DNA of 64,000 bases from the NCBI RefSeq assembly GCF_004005935.1, contig NZ_SACQ01000001.1:62001-126000 (forward strand). Direction: 5' to 3'. The translations under genes were made by a program, and so were the position numbers. Source of the stretch: Neptunomonas marina (GTDB lineage: Bacteria > Pseudomonadota > Gammaproteobacteria > Pseudomonadales > Balneatricaceae). The notes below the pieces were generated by a model, which did no database searches, had not been told where the DNA came from, and was given only the letters and a program-made list of their open reading frames with translations. Below, piece by piece: positions 18,414 to 28,222 of this stretch. Numbering within the stretch: position 1 is the stretch's first letter; the number at the start of each line of letters is the position of its first letter.

Positions 18414-18833
18414 ATGATCAGAATGGCAACCATCAACGACTTCGAAGGTATTAACCGTTTAGGCGCTACGTTAGGTTATGAGGTGGCTTCTGAGGAGCAT
18501 GCACGTGAGCGGCTACTCAAAGTGCTGAACGCCAGCAACACTAATCATGTTTGGGTCTTTGAGCAAGATGATGAAGTAAAGGGCTGGATTCATGGCTTTA
18601 TTTCACTGCGGGTCGCTTCTGATCCCTTTATAGAGATTGGCGGTATCGTGGTGGATGATTCAGTTCGTCGCCAAGGTGTCGGCACGAAGCTTGTGGAGCA
18701 TGTGCGTGACTGGGCGAATGAATCCGGCTTTGGTTTGCGGGTGCGTAGCAATGTTGAGCGTCCGGAAACTCATGCTTTTTATCAGGCGCTGGGGCTTGCT
18801 GAAGAGAAGCGCCAATGTGTTTTTCTTGGTTGA
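18414..18833 (+). CDS. GNAT family N-acetyltransferase
   Basis: A 139-residue single-domain acetyltransferase. The acetyl-CoA-binding motif A is IEIGGIVVDDSVRRQGVGTKLVEHV (about 76-100), with the RRQGVG pyrophosphate loop intact, and the C-terminal strand includes NVERPETHAFYQALGL. The substrate cannot be inferred. It is monocistronic, with a terminator hairpin 20 bases downstream. Confidence 0.9.
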   Translation: MIRMATINDFEGINRLGATLGYEVASEEHARERLLKVLNASNTNHVWVFEQDDEVKGWIHGFISLRVASDPFIEIGGIVVDDSVRRQGVGTKLVEHVRDWANESGFGLRVRSNVERPETHAFYQALGLAEEKRQCVFLG

Positions 18834-18853
18834 TTTTTAGTCAATGTTAGAGG

Positions 18854-18874
18854 GCGGCAATTTAGTGCCGCTTT
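18854..18874 (+). terminator. Terminator after the acetyltransferase gene
   Basis: GCGGCA-ATTTAG-TGCCGC followed by TTTC; a six-pair GC stem with a short T run. Confidence 0.65.
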
Positions 18875-19031
18875 CTATGCACTTCCAACGTTTTGTTTTG
18901 TAATGGTTTTATCTCCTATTTAAATCTCGCATAGTGCTACTTACAATTTCGATTGGTGCGATTGTGACGATCCGGTAGTCTTTTTCTGTTACTTGAGAAC
19001 CCTAACACAATAATCAAAAAGGGATACCGTG

Positions 19032-20585
19032 ATGAAAAAGACCGCATCTATCTTGGCGGGTGCTGCTCTGGCATTGAGCATTGCAAGTGCACAGGCTGCA
19101 ACGTTGAAAATGGCATACGATGCAGACCCTGTCTCTCTTGATCCATATGAGCAGCTGTCTGGTGGTACGTTACAGCTTTCCCATCTTACGCACGACCCAC
19201 TGCTGCGTTGGGATCGTAACCTAGGTTTTGAACCGCGCTTGGCTGAAAAATGGGAGCGTGTTGATGACAACACTATGCGTTTCCACTTGCGCAAGGGCGT
19301 AAAATTCCACAGCGGTAACGACTTTACTGCTAAAGACGTTGCGTTCACCTTTAAGCGTTTGCAAGACTCACCTGACTTCAAGGGGATTTTTGCACCTTTC
19401 AAAGAACTCAAAGTTGTTGATGATCACACCATCGATATGGTGACGAAAGAGCCATTCCCTCTGGTTCTTAACAACATGACTTACCTTTTCCCGATGGATA
19501 GCCAGTTCTTCTCTGGTGAAGATGCCAACGGTAAGCCGAAAGATCTGTTGGTTAAACACGGCGACTCTTTCGCATCACGCAATATCTCTGGTACCGGGCC
19601 ATTCACGGTATCTTCGCGCCAGCAAGGCGTTAAAGTTGAGTTCCAACGTACTGCGGACTACTGGGATGCAGCGTCTCCTGGCAACGTTGATAAGATCGTA
19701 CTAACGCCAATTAAAGAGGCGCCAACACGTGTTGCAGCGCTACTTTCAGGTGATGTTGATTTCATCGCACCGGTACCTCCGACTGATCACAAGCGTTTGA
19801 AGGGCAGCGATAAAGTTGATCTTGTGACGCTAGGCGGCACGCGTATTATCACGTTCCAGATGAACCAAGAACGTGTTGAGGCGTTTAAAGATCCAAAAGT
19901 ACGCTTGGCGATTGCATACGCAATCAACCAAGAGGGTATCGTTAAGAAGATCATGAAAGGCTTTGCAACGCCGGGCGCTCAGTTCTCGCCAAAAGGCTAC
20001 TTGGGCCATAACCCAGCGTTGACGCCACGTTATGATCTGAAAAAAGCGAAGCAGTTGATGAAAGAAGCGGGCTACGAGAACGGCTTCAACATCACGATGA
20101 TGGCACCAAACAACCGTTACGTGAACGACGCCAAAATTGCACAAGCCGTTGCGTCGATGCTGTCTAAGATCAACATTAAAGTCGATCTGAAAACGATGCC
20201 GAAGGCTCAGTATTGGCCTGAGTTCGACAAGCGTGCTGCTGACATGATGATGATCGGTTGGCACTCAGATACTGAAGATACCAACAACTTCTTCGAGTTC
20301 TTGTCGGCGTGTCCTAACAAGGATACCGGTTGGGGGCAGTACAACAGCGGTAACTACTGTAATAAGAAAATTGACAGCATGATTGCTGAAGCGAACGCAA
20401 CAACTGATGTTGAGAAGCGTACGAAGATCATGCAAGAGATGGAAAAGATCGTTTACGACGAAGCGGGCTTTATCCCATTGCACTGGCAGAACTTGAGCTG
20501 GGGTGCACGTAAAGGGGTGAATGTCGACCCAGTTGTGAATGTGATGAACTTCCCTTACCTCGGAGACTTGGTAGTCGAAGAGTAA
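19032..20585 (+). CDS. dppA: ABC transporter periplasmic peptide-binding protein (family 5, DppA-like)
   Basis: The 517-residue solute receptor has a 22-residue signal peptide (MKKTASILAGAALALSIASAQA) and the family 5 fold: DADPVSLDPYEQ near the mature start, WERVDDNTMRFHLRKGVKFHSG (family signature region), and a C-terminal lobe with DMMMIGWHSDTEDTNNF. It delivers di- or oligopeptides to the DppB/C permeases. I use ATG 19032 (AGGGA seven bases upstream); the GTG immediately before it is in frame. A terminator-like hairpin after the gene should reduce read-through into the permease genes, giving excess binding protein. The neighbouring peptidases support a peptide substrate, but specificity is not proven. 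Confidence 0.9.
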   Translation: MKKTASILAGAALALSIASAQAATLKMAYDADPVSLDPYEQLSGGTLQLSHLTHDPLLRWDRNLGFEPRLAEKWERVDDNTMRFHLRKGVKFHSGNDFTAKDVAFTFKRLQDSPDFKGIFAPFKELKVVDDHTIDMVTKEPFPLVLNNMTYLFPMDSQFFSGEDANGKPKDLLVKHGDSFASRNISGTGPFTVSSRQQGVKVEFQRTADYWDAASPGNVDKIVLTPIKEAPTRVAALLSGDVDFIAPVPPTDHKRLKGSDKVDLVTLGGTRIITFQMNQERVEAFKDPKVRLAIAYAINQEGIVKKIMKGFATPGAQFSPKGYLGHNPALTPRYDLKKAKQLMKEAGYENGFNITMMAPNNRYVNDAKIAQAVASMLSKINIKVDLKTMPKAQYWPEFDKRAADMMMIGWHSDTEDTNNFFEFLSACPNKDTGWGQYNSGNYCNKKIDSMIAEANATTDVEKRTKIMQEMEKIVYDEAGFIPLHWQNLSWGARKGVNVDPVVNVMNFPYLGDLVVEE

Positions 20586-20601
20586 GCGTTAAGTCCGGAG
20601 G

Positions 20602-20641
20602 GAGCCTGGGCGGTTGACTAAGAACTGGCCGGGCTCTTTTT
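20602..20641 (+). terminator. Attenuator-like terminator between dppA and dppB
   Basis: GAGCC pairs with GGCTC, with further internal pairing, followed by five T and then GTTTT. It lies 16 bases after dppA, while dppB starts 116 bases later on the same strand, a common arrangement for ABC importers. Confidence 0.7.
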
Positions 20642-20756
20642 GTTTTCGGGCGCAAAAATATAAGAAAGAAACGAGGGTGATGGCGGGTGCGAGCGTTATC
20701 GGCCAAGTCTTCCAAATCGGCGTTTAGCCATAAACTGCCAACCAAGGCTGATTATC

Positions 20757-21731
20757 ATGATTGCGTTTTTTATTAAACGGTTCTTCCAAGCCGTTGTCGT
20801 GATGTTTGTAATTAGTCTTATCAGCTTCTCTATTCAGGATAACCTCGGTGATCCATTACGTGAGCTGGTAGGACAAGCGGTGTCTGAAGAGGAGCGTCAG
20901 GCATTACGCGATGAGATGGGGTTGAATGACCCGTTTTTGGTTCAATATGTGCGCTTCGCGAAGAATGCTCTGCAAGGCGATCTTGGCGAGTCTTACTTTT
21001 TTAAAGAACCGGCACTTGAGGTGATCCTCAATAAGTTTCCAGCAACGTTAGAGCTGGTGATCGGTGCAACCTTTATCATCGTTCTCTTCTCGGTACCCTT
21101 GGGCGTTTATTCCGCTATCAAGCCGCAAAGTGTTTTTTCAAAAGCTGTTATGGGCTTTAGCATCGTGGGCATTTCGATCCCCGTGTTCTTGACGGCGATT
21201 GGACTAATTTACCTCTTTTCAATTGAGCTGGGCTGGATGCCATCTTACGGCCGTGGCGAAACCGTTGAGATTCTTGGTTTTTGGGAGAGCGGCTTCTTTA
21301 CTCAAGATGGCTTAGAGCACCTCATCTTGCCGTGCTTTACCTTGGCATCCATCATGCTACCGCTGTTTATCCGCTTGATTCGAGCGGAGATGATGGAGGT
21401 TTTGCAATCGGAGTATGTGAAGTTTGCATGGGCGAAGGGTATCTCGCCACGTCGCATCTACTTTTTGCATGCCCTAAAAAACACCATGCTTCCCGTGATT
21501 ACTGTGGGCGGTGTCCAGATTGGCACCATGGTGGCCTACACCATTCTTACCGAGACTGTGTTCCAGTGGCCGGGGATGGGTTTCCTGTTCTTGGAGGCTG
21601 TTAACCGCGTTGATACGCCGCTGATTGTCGCGTATTTGATCGTGGTGGGTGCGATCTTTGTTGTCACCAACACTTTGGTAGACCTGATCTACGGTCTTGT
21701 AAACCCAACCGTTAAGCTGGCAGGACGATAA
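20757..21731 (+). CDS. dppB: Peptide ABC transporter permease, DppB-like
   Basis: A 324-residue inner-membrane permease with about six hydrophobic segments. The N-terminus FFIKRFFQAVVVMFVISLISF and the acidic loop (GDPLRELVGQAVSEEERQALR, GLNDPFLVQYV) are typical of DppB/OppB proteins, and the EAA loop is in EYVKFAWAKGISPRRIYFLHALKNTMLP. It pairs with DppC (start two bases after this stop). Confidence 0.94.
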   Translation: MIAFFIKRFFQAVVVMFVISLISFSIQDNLGDPLRELVGQAVSEEERQALRDEMGLNDPFLVQYVRFAKNALQGDLGESYFFKEPALEVILNKFPATLELVIGATFIIVLFSVPLGVYSAIKPQSVFSKAVMGFSIVGISIPVFLTAIGLIYLFSIELGWMPSYGRGETVEILGFWESGFFTQDGLEHLILPCFTLASIMLPLFIRLIRAEMMEVLQSEYVKFAWAKGISPRRIYFLHALKNTMLPVITVGGVQIGTMVAYTILTETVFQWPGMGFLFLEAVNRVDTPLIVAYLIVVGAIFVVTNTLVDLIYGLVNPTVKLAGR

Positions 21732-21733
21732 TC

Positions 21734-22684
21734 ATGAGTGATACAAGCTTCCAAATGGATCCTCAGCCGTCAGCTTGGCAACGGTTTAAGGATTCCCACT
21801 TTTTTCATAGTTTTAAAATAGATCGCGTTGCGCAGCTGAGCTTCCTGATCTTCATCACGTACGTGATTTTAGCGTTAGGTGCACCGCTACTGTCCCCTTA
21901 CGACCCTTATGATCTGTCCCAAGTGGATATCTTAGACTCTGAGATTCCACCCAGTTGGGAAGAGGAAGGGGATGAGCGCTTCTATCTAGGAACAGATGCT
22001 CAGGGCCGCGATATGTTATCGACGATCCTTTACGGCACGCGGGTCTCGTTAACAATTGGCATTTGTGCTGTGCTGTTGCAGGCCTTCTTAGGGATAGTGA
22101 TCGGTTTAACCGCAGGTTATGTTGGTGGCCGTGTCGATAGCTTGTTGATGCGCTTTGCAGATATACAGCTCTCTTTCTCCACGATGATGGTAGCCATTAT
22201 TGTTTTGGCAGTTTTTCAGGCTACGTTCGGCACTGAGCTTTATCAGGATCTGGCCATGATCATGCTGATACTCGTGATTGGTATTGCTGAATGGCCTCAG
22301 TACGCGCGTACGATCCGTGCATCGGTGTTGGCAGAGAAAAAGAAAGAGTATGTCGATGCTGCCCGTGTCATGGGGTTTGGCCGCTTACGTATTATGTTCC
22401 GCCATATTTTGCCGAACACGCTGTCGCCTATTTTGGTTATTTCGACGGTACAGGTAGCGAACGCCATTATCTCTGAAGCGTCACTCTCGTTCCTTGGTTT
22501 GGGGATGCCCGTATCGCAACCTTCGCTGGGTTCGCTGATCTCGAGCGGATTTGAGTATATCTTCTCCGGTTCTTGGTGGATCACGGTCATTCCTGGCGTC
22601 GTGCTGGTGGTTCTAGTGTTGGTGATGAACCTGCTAGGCGACTGGATGCGTGATGTATTGAATCCGAAACTGTACAAGGGGTAA
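21734..22684 (+). CDS. dppC: Peptide ABC transporter permease, DppC-like
   Basis: The 316-residue second permease has the DppC/OppC N-terminal layout (a cytoplasmic stretch, one helix, the PLLSPYDPYDLSQVD loop, FYLGTDAQGRDMLSTILYGTRVSL) and an EAA loop in EYVDAARVMGFGRLRIMFRHILPNTLSP. It starts two bases after dppB and is followed six bases later by the first ATPase gene. Confidence 0.95.
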   Translation: MSDTSFQMDPQPSAWQRFKDSHFFHSFKIDRVAQLSFLIFITYVILALGAPLLSPYDPYDLSQVDILDSEIPPSWEEEGDERFYLGTDAQGRDMLSTILYGTRVSLTIGICAVLLQAFLGIVIGLTAGYVGGRVDSLLMRFADIQLSFSTMMVAIIVLAVFQATFGTELYQDLAMIMLILVIGIAEWPQYARTIRASVLAEKKKEYVDAARVMGFGRLRIMFRHILPNTLSPILVISTVQVANAIISEASLSFLGLGMPVSQPSLGSLISSGFEYIFSGSWWITVIPGVVLVVLVLVMNLLGDWMRDVLNPKLYKG

Positions 22685-22690
22685 AAGCAC

Positions 22691-23683
22691 ATGGCTTTGT
22701 TAGAAGTAAAAGACCTTGAGGTGTGCTTTGGCCTGCGTTCTGGTGCAGTGAAGGCGCTTCGGGAGATCAACTTTTCGCTGGAGCGCGGCGAGCGCCTTGG
22801 TATTGTGGGTGAATCCGGTGCAGGTAAATCGGTACTGGGGTTCTCTATTCTGAACCTGATCTCTCGTCCCGGTTATATCAGTAAGGGGGCGGTGAACTTT
22901 GAAGGCCAAAACCTAGCTGATCTGAAGCCGCACCAGCTGCGTGAAATTCGCGGTAACCGTATCTCGATGATCTTCCAAGACCCGATGATGACACTCAACC
23001 CGGTGCTCACGATTGGGCAGCAGATGGTCGAGTGTTTGTTAGCTCACCGTAAAATGCGGGAATCGGATGCGCGTAAAATTGCGCTCCAAAAGCTACAGCA
23101 GGTCCAGATTCCTTCGCCAGAAACGCGTTTAGATCAGTACCCGCACGAGCTTTCGGGTGGTATGCGTCAGCGTATTGTTATCGCAATCGGTTTGTTACTT
23201 GATCCCGATGTCATTATTGCTGATGAGCCAACGACGGCGCTTGATGTAACGATCCAAGCTGAAATTATGGATCTCATGCTAAACCTGTGCGAGCAGAACA
23301 ACGTTGCGCTGATCCTGATTACCCATGATCTGGGCGTAGTGTCTGAAGTCACGCAAAACATGATGGTTATGTACGCTGGCCGTGTGATTGAGCGGGGTCC
23401 AACGAAAGAGATCATCAATGATCCTCAGCACCCATATACCCAAGGCTTGATGAATGCACTGCCGCAAATGGCGCAAGCAGGGCAGAAGCTGAACCAAATC
23501 AAGGGGGCTATGCCGCCGCTGCAACGTATTCCGACTGGTTGTGCGTTTAACCCACGTTGTGAATACGTTATGGAGATCTGCCGCCATAATCTGCCTGACT
23601 CCACCGTGTCGGGTAACTGCCGTGTAGCGTGCCATATGGTGGCAGAAATGAAGCGTGAGCAAGCGATGGGAGACGAGGTGTAG
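22691..23683 (+). CDS. dppD: Peptide ABC transporter ATP-binding protein, DppD-like
   Basis: A 330-residue ATPase: Walker A GESGAGKS (about 38-45), Q-loop [12 protein letters not shown], signature [10 protein letters not shown], Walker [14 protein letters not shown] and switch THDLG. The C-terminal extension has the oligopeptide-transporter Cys cluster ([16 protein letters not shown]...NCRVACH), which in this family can hold an iron-sulfur cluster. It overlaps or abuts the DppF gene. Confidence 0.95.
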   Translation: MALLEVKDLEVCFGLRSGAVKALREINFSLERGERLGIVGESGAGKSVLGFSILNLISRPGYISKGAVNFEGQNLADLKPHQLREIRGNRISMIFQDPMMTLNPVLTIGQQMVECLLAHRKMRESDARKIALQKLQQVQIPSPETRLDQYPHELSGGMRQRIVIAIGLLLDPDVIIADEPTTALDVTIQAEIMDLMLNLCEQNNVALILITHDLGVVSEVTQNMMVMYAGRVIERGPTKEIINDPQHPYTQGLMNALPQMAQAGQKLNQIKGAMPPLQRIPTGCAFNPRCEYVMEICRHNLPDSTVSGNCRVACHMVAEMKREQAMGDEV

Positions 23684-23685
23684 TG

Positions 23686-24705
23686 ATGACAGATACAAAT
23701 AACTCGCTTGTTCAAATCCGAGACCTGTATAAGCGATTTTCGATCTCGGGGGATTTTCTCGATCAGATCAAGTTCCGTGGCGGCAAGCTTGTGCGTGAGC
23801 AGGAGCATGTTCACGCGATCAATGGTGTTAGCCTGGATGTTATACAGGGTGAGGCGCTGTGTGTTGTAGGTGAGTCGGGGTGTGGTAAATCCACCGTGGC
23901 TCGCACCGTGATGGGGCTATTGAAGCCTTCAGCAGGTGAAGTGTCGTACCGTGGTGAGCGTATCGATAATCTCGATGACAAAGCGCTGTTGCCCTATCGA
24001 AAGAAGATGCAGATGATCTTCCAGAACCCGTACGCATCATTAAACCCGCGAATGACGATTATGGAAACTCTGCGCGAACCGGTGCAGTTCCATAATCCAT
24101 CGCTCTCTGCGGTTGAGCTGCGCGATAAGATTCATGAAGTGATGCACTCAGTCGGGGTTGATCCCTCGTGGGGCGAGCGTTACCCGCATGAGTTTTCTGG
24201 CGGTCAGCGTCAACGGATCAGCATCGCGCGTGCGCTGGCTGTGGATCCTGAGTTTATCGTTGCTGATGAGCCGATCTCTGCATTGGATGTATCGATTCAG
24301 GCTCAGGTACTCAATTTGATGATGGATGCGCAAGAGAGCCGTAATCTCACCTACCTCTTTATCACCCATGATTTAGCGGTTGTTGAGCACTTTGGTACGC
24401 GCGTTGCGGTAATGTACTTAGGCACATTATGTGAGCTGGCGAGCACGAAAAATCTATTTGCTGAACCGCGCCATCCGTATACCCGCGCGCTGCTGTCGGC
24501 GATCCCCCGTTTAGAAGATGATCGTCCTGATTTTATTCGCCTACAAGGCGAGGTACCTACACCCGTTAACCTGCCATCAGGTTGTGTATTCCATGGCCGC
24601 TGCCCTCATGCGAATGAGCGCTGCAAGCAAGAGATTCCCGCGTTGATTCCGTTAGCCGATGGTTCTCAAGTCGCATGCCACGGGGTTGAAGAGGGGCGTA
24701 TCTAA
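23686..24705 (+). CDS. dppF: Peptide ABC transporter ATP-binding protein, DppF-like
   Basis: The 339-residue second ATPase has Walker A GESGCGKS, Q-loop MIFQNPYASLNPRMT, signature EFSGGQRQRI, Walker B EFIVADEPISALD and the C-terminal Cys segment GCVFHGRCPHANERC. ATG 23686 is chosen; the GTG one codon upstream overlaps the dppD stop. The stop is directly followed by the carboxypeptidase ATG with no spacer. Confidence 0.95.
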   Translation: MTDTNNSLVQIRDLYKRFSISGDFLDQIKFRGGKLVREQEHVHAINGVSLDVIQGEALCVVGESGCGKSTVARTVMGLLKPSAGEVSYRGERIDNLDDKALLPYRKKMQMIFQNPYASLNPRMTIMETLREPVQFHNPSLSAVELRDKIHEVMHSVGVDPSWGERYPHEFSGGQRQRISIARALAVDPEFIVADEPISALDVSIQAQVLNLMMDAQESRNLTYLFITHDLAVVEHFGTRVAVMYLGTLCELASTKNLFAEPRHPYTRALLSAIPRLEDDRPDFIRLQGEVPTPVNLPSGCVFHGRCPHANERCKQEIPALIPLADGSQVACHGVEEGRI

Positions 24706-25830
24706 ATGATCAGAGTCTCAAGCCAATTCGATGCGGGTAACATCGAAACGGTTGCGGTGGATAACCCAGCAGATATCCAGCTGAAGATTCGTTTGGACAA
24801 TGAGTCAGCGTTTTTTCAGTGGTTTTATTTCCGCCTACAAGGTGCGCAAAATGAGCCACTGAAGATCCGGCTACTCAATGCCAATGAAGCGGCGTATGTT
24901 GACGGCTGGCCCGACTATCGTGCTGTCGCGTCGTATGATCGTAAAAGCTGGTTTCGTGTGCCCACTGACTACACAGATGGTGAGTTAGTCATTCAACACA
25001 CCCCTGAGCAACAGAGCGTTTATTATGCTTACTTTGCGCCCTACAGTTATGAACGGCACCTAGACCTGATAGCGCGCTGTGCGCTATCACCGCTGGTGGT
25101 TGAGCATGACCTAGGTGCGACGCTAGATGGGCGCGATATTACGTTGTTACAGGTGGGTGATGGTTCCCCTGAAAAAGCGAATATTTGGGTCACAGCACGC
25201 CAGCACCCCGGTGAAACCATGGCTCAGTGGTGTGCTGAAGGGCTGCTGGAGCGGTTGCTTGATGGTAACGACGCATTGAGCAAAGCGCTGCTTGAGCACG
25301 CAACCTTCTGGATTGTACCGAACATGAACCCTGATGGCGCAGTGCGTGGGCATCTACGCACCAACGCTTGCGGTGCAAACTTGAATCGTGAGTGGCAAAC
25401 CCCTACGCTGGAGCGCAGCCCTGAGGTCTATTATGTGCGTCAGAAAATGCAGCAGGTGGGCGTGAGTCTGTTCCTTGATCTGCACGGCGATGAAGCACTA
25501 CCGGTGAACTTTATTGCTGGCCAAGAAGGAGCGCCGGTTGATGATGCTATCTTGCGTCAGGAAACCCAGTTCCGGCTTGACCTGATGCGTGCAAATCCTG
25601 ACTTCCAGATGGAGCGCGGCTATGAAGTGGGCAAGTTTGGTCCAGAGATGATGACGATAGCCTCGTTCTGGGTGGGGGGACACTTCCGCTGCCCAGCGAT
25701 GACATTAGAGATGCCATTCAAAGACTACGATCTAAAACCTGATCCGGTATATGGTTGGTCTCCTCAGCGCTCCATTACGCTTGGAGCATCTATACTGCAC
25801 CCTATCTATGAATGGTTGCAGTGTGCTTAG
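24706..25830 (+). CDS. M14 family zinc carboxypeptidase, cytosolic CCP-like
   Basis: The 374-residue protein has no signal peptide, so it should act in the cytoplasm. An N-terminal beta-sandwich domain (about 1-120) precedes the M14 domain, as in bacterial cytosolic carboxypeptidases. Predicted zinc ligands are H167 and E170 (RQHPGETMAQW) and H260 (LDLHGDE); the catalytic Glu is E335 in MTLEMPFKD, and the substrate-carboxylate region is NPDGAVRGHLRTNACGANLNREW. It starts at the base after dppF, so it is translated from the transporter operon and probably trims imported peptides. Members of this group may also remove C-terminal Glu or act on murein peptides; that is not decided by the sequence. 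Confidence 0.9.
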   Translation: MIRVSSQFDAGNIETVAVDNPADIQLKIRLDNESAFFQWFYFRLQGAQNEPLKIRLLNANEAAYVDGWPDYRAVASYDRKSWFRVPTDYTDGELVIQHTPEQQSVYYAYFAPYSYERHLDLIARCALSPLVVEHDLGATLDGRDITLLQVGDGSPEKANIWVTARQHPGETMAQWCAEGLLERLLDGNDALSKALLEHATFWIVPNMNPDGAVRGHLRTNACGANLNREWQTPTLERSPEVYYVRQKMQQVGVSLFLDLHGDEALPVNFIAGQEGAPVDDAILRQETQFRLDLMRANPDFQMERGYEVGKFGPEMMTIASFWVGGHFRCPAMTLEMPFKDYDLKPDPVYGWSPQRSITLGASILHPIYEWLQCA

Positions 25831-25866
25831 AAAAAGTCACTTAGTTTGGCTTAGATCGGGGGGAGC

Positions 25867-26799
25867 ATGGAACTTCGTTGGTTAGATGACTTTATCGCGC
25901 TGGCGCAGACACGGCATTTTTCGCGTGCTGCGGAGGAGCGAAACGTCACTCAGCCGACGTTGAGCCGGCGCATCAAACTCCTTGAAGAGGAGATGGGAGT
26001 TACCCTCATTGATCGTAATACATTGCCTCTGACGCTCACTCCAGCCGGAGAAATTTTCCTGCTGGGCGCGCGGCAGATGTCGAGTATTGCCCAAGACACG
26101 AAAGCGCGCTGCCGCGAGATACGAGAGGCTCAAGAGAGTCGGCTGCGCTTTGCTACAACGCAAACACTGTACTTGCTCTTCTATCGCAACTGGCTTATGC
26201 CTGCTTCAGAGCGCCATGGGGTTGATATCGATCTTGATCTGACCTCCACCGCTTGGGGCGCGAGCGATTTTGTGAACGCTCTGCAGCAAGGGAAGTGCGA
26301 TTTGGTACTCTGCTATTGGCATCCCTTGATTGACGTGATCGAGGATTTGGAGAGCGATGAGTTTGAGCATATCGTCGTATGCGATGAAGAACTGATCCCC
26401 ATATCGGCGACCAACGAGGCTGGTGAGGCTATTTTTCAGCTACCGGGTAGCAAACGTGATCCACTTCCCTATATCAACTACCACCCAAGCTCGTTCTTAA
26501 GACCTCTGATTGAACATAAGTTACAAAACACACCTGATACGCCGCATCTAACGACGATTAACGAAAATATGGCATCGGTGAGTGTAAAAGCGATGATTAA
26601 AGAGGGCTTTGGTGTTGGCTGGGTACCGAAGCGCTTGGCCGAGGAGAGCCTCAACTATCGCCGTTTAGCTGCGGCGGGCGATGAGCACTGGAATATTCCA
26701 CTGCAGGTGCGTTTGTATCGCCTGCGAAGTAACCATCATGCCTCACTTGAGCCGTTCTGGCGTAAGCTTGCCGCTGAGCAAGCGCCTCAAACTGATTAA
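25867..26799 (+). CDS. LysR family transcriptional regulator
   Basis: The 310-residue regulator has an N-terminal winged helix-turn-helix (RWLDDFIALAQTRHFSRAAEERNVTQPTLSRRIKLLEEEMG, about 4-44) and a C-terminal effector domain with VKAMIKEGFGVGWVPKRLA near the end. GGGGGGAG precedes the ATG. It lies between the peptide transporter/carboxypeptidase genes and pepQ on the same strand, 36 and 18 bases away, so it probably controls this locus, perhaps with its own expression. Effector unknown. Confidence 0.92.
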   Translation: MELRWLDDFIALAQTRHFSRAAEERNVTQPTLSRRIKLLEEEMGVTLIDRNTLPLTLTPAGEIFLLGARQMSSIAQDTKARCREIREAQESRLRFATTQTLYLLFYRNWLMPASERHGVDIDLDLTSTAWGASDFVNALQQGKCDLVLCYWHPLIDVIEDLESDEFEHIVVCDEELIPISATNEAGEAIFQLPGSKRDPLPYINYHPSSFLRPLIEHKLQNTPDTPHLTTINENMASVSVKAMIKEGFGVGWVPKRLAEESLNYRRLAAAGDEHWNIPLQVRLYRLRSNHHASLEPFWRKLAAEQAPQTD

Positions 26800-26817
26800 T
26801 GTATAAAAGGTAGAAAT

Positions 26818-28140
26818 ATGTTGTCTCTATTTGATAGCCACCTGACAAACATGTTGCAGCGCACGCGCCGCATATTGGAGCAGTTTGAGTTTGATAGTTT
26901 ACTCGTCTACTCAGGCCATACAGAGAACCACTTTCTTGATGACTATGCGCCGGCATTTAAAGCGAATCCGCACTTTGTGCAGTGGATGCCTTTCTTAACA
27001 GATCATCCTAAGAGCTGGGTGCTGATAACCAATGAGGGCAAGCCCAAGCTATTTATCTACTCACCGGATGATTTTTGGCATGTAACACCTTCGCAACCTG
27101 ATGCCTTTTGGTGCGAGCACTACGATATTACGTTGTTTGCCGATGCGAACGTATTGATTAGTCAATTGCCTAGCATGGGTCGTACTGCGCTGGTTAGTGG
27201 TAATCATCTTGATGCTTTGCCGCCGAATGTCTCCGTTAACGCTGCAGATCTGTTAGCCGCAATTCACCATGATCGTGCTACGAAGTCGGAGTTTGAACAG
27301 GGATGTATTCGTGAGGCGAACCGGGTTGCTGCGCTAGGGCATCAAGCTGCACAGCTTGGCTTCTCGCAGGGCTTATCCGAGTTCGAAATTCACCAAATGT
27401 ACTTGGGCGCCACGCAGCAACTTGAGACGGCACTGCCTTACAACAATATTATCGGCCTCAATGAACACGCGGCTGTGTTGCACTATCAACACAAAGAGAC
27501 AGCCCTGCCGGGAAATCACCGGTCAATGCTGGTGGACGCAGGCGCAACGCACTGGGGATATGTGGCAGACATTACCCGTACCACCTCGCAAGGGGATCAA
27601 GCCTTTGCCGCCTTAATCGAGGAGCTGGACCGTGCGCAGCTAGAGATTGTTGCCAGTGCAAAGGTGGGGACATCGTTTGTGGCTTTGCACGAACAGATGC
27701 ACGCCAAACTGTTTGATATCCTGCTGTTATCTGGCGTGATTACAACCGAGCTGCAAAACGACGCTGAGCGTTTAGCGTTAACACGGACCTTTTTTCCACA
27801 TGGCCTTGGTCATTTGCTGGGTATTCAGGTCCACGATATTGGTGGTTGGCAGCATGACGCTAGCGGTGCCATCGTGGAGCCGCCAGAAGCGCACCCCTTC
27901 CTGCGCCTAACTCGCACGTTAGAAGAGGGCATGGTGGTCACGATTGAGCCGGGCCTTTATTTTATTCCGAGTTTGCTTGCTCAGCTCAAGGAAACGGCGC
28001 TGCATCAGCATGTGAATTGGTCGCTTGTTGAGCACCTGTTGCCTTGGGGTGGTATTCGTATTGAAGACAACATCTGTGTCAAAGCCAACGGCGCGGAGAA
28101 CTATACACGCGATGCGTTCGCAGCTTCTGCGCTTCGCTAG
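26818..28140 (+). CDS. pepQ: Xaa-Pro dipeptidase
   Basis: The 440-residue M24 metallopeptidase (E. coli PepQ 443) cleaves Xaa-Pro dipeptides in the cytoplasm. Binuclear metal ligands are visible: the two Asp of LVDAGATHWGYVADITRT, His in FFPHGLGHLLGIQVHD, Glu in VVTIEPGLYF and Glu in GGIRIEDN. The N-terminal domain has the PepQ-type opening (YSGHTENHFLDDYAPAFKANPHFVQWMP). Its position after the peptide transporter, carboxypeptidase and LysR genes points to the utilisation of imported peptides, including proline-containing ones. It is followed by a terminator. Confidence 0.96.
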   Translation: MLSLFDSHLTNMLQRTRRILEQFEFDSLLVYSGHTENHFLDDYAPAFKANPHFVQWMPFLTDHPKSWVLITNEGKPKLFIYSPDDFWHVTPSQPDAFWCEHYDITLFADANVLISQLPSMGRTALVSGNHLDALPPNVSVNAADLLAAIHHDRATKSEFEQGCIREANRVAALGHQAAQLGFSQGLSEFEIHQMYLGATQQLETALPYNNIIGLNEHAAVLHYQHKETALPGNHRSMLVDAGATHWGYVADITRTTSQGDQAFAALIEELDRAQLEIVASAKVGTSFVALHEQMHAKLFDILLLSGVITTELQNDAERLALTRTFFPHGLGHLLGIQVHDIGGWQHDASGAIVEPPEAHPFLRLTRTLEEGMVVTIEPGLYFIPSLLAQLKETALHQHVNWSLVEHLLPWGGIRIEDNICVKANGAENYTRDAFAASALR

Positions 28141-28151
28141 TGAGCCTCGGT

Positions 28152-28184
28152 GCAGCAAGAGGCCAAGCAAAGGCCTTTTGTTGC
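28152..28184 (+). terminator. Terminator after pepQ
   Basis: GCAGCAAGAGGCC pairs with GGCCTTTTGTTGC (with G-T pairs) around a seven-base loop, 12 bases after pepQ; the T run is inside the descending arm. Confidence 0.65.
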
Positions 28185-28222
28185 GCTAATAAAGCTGCTA
28201 CTTTTTTGCTCTGAGTTTTCCG

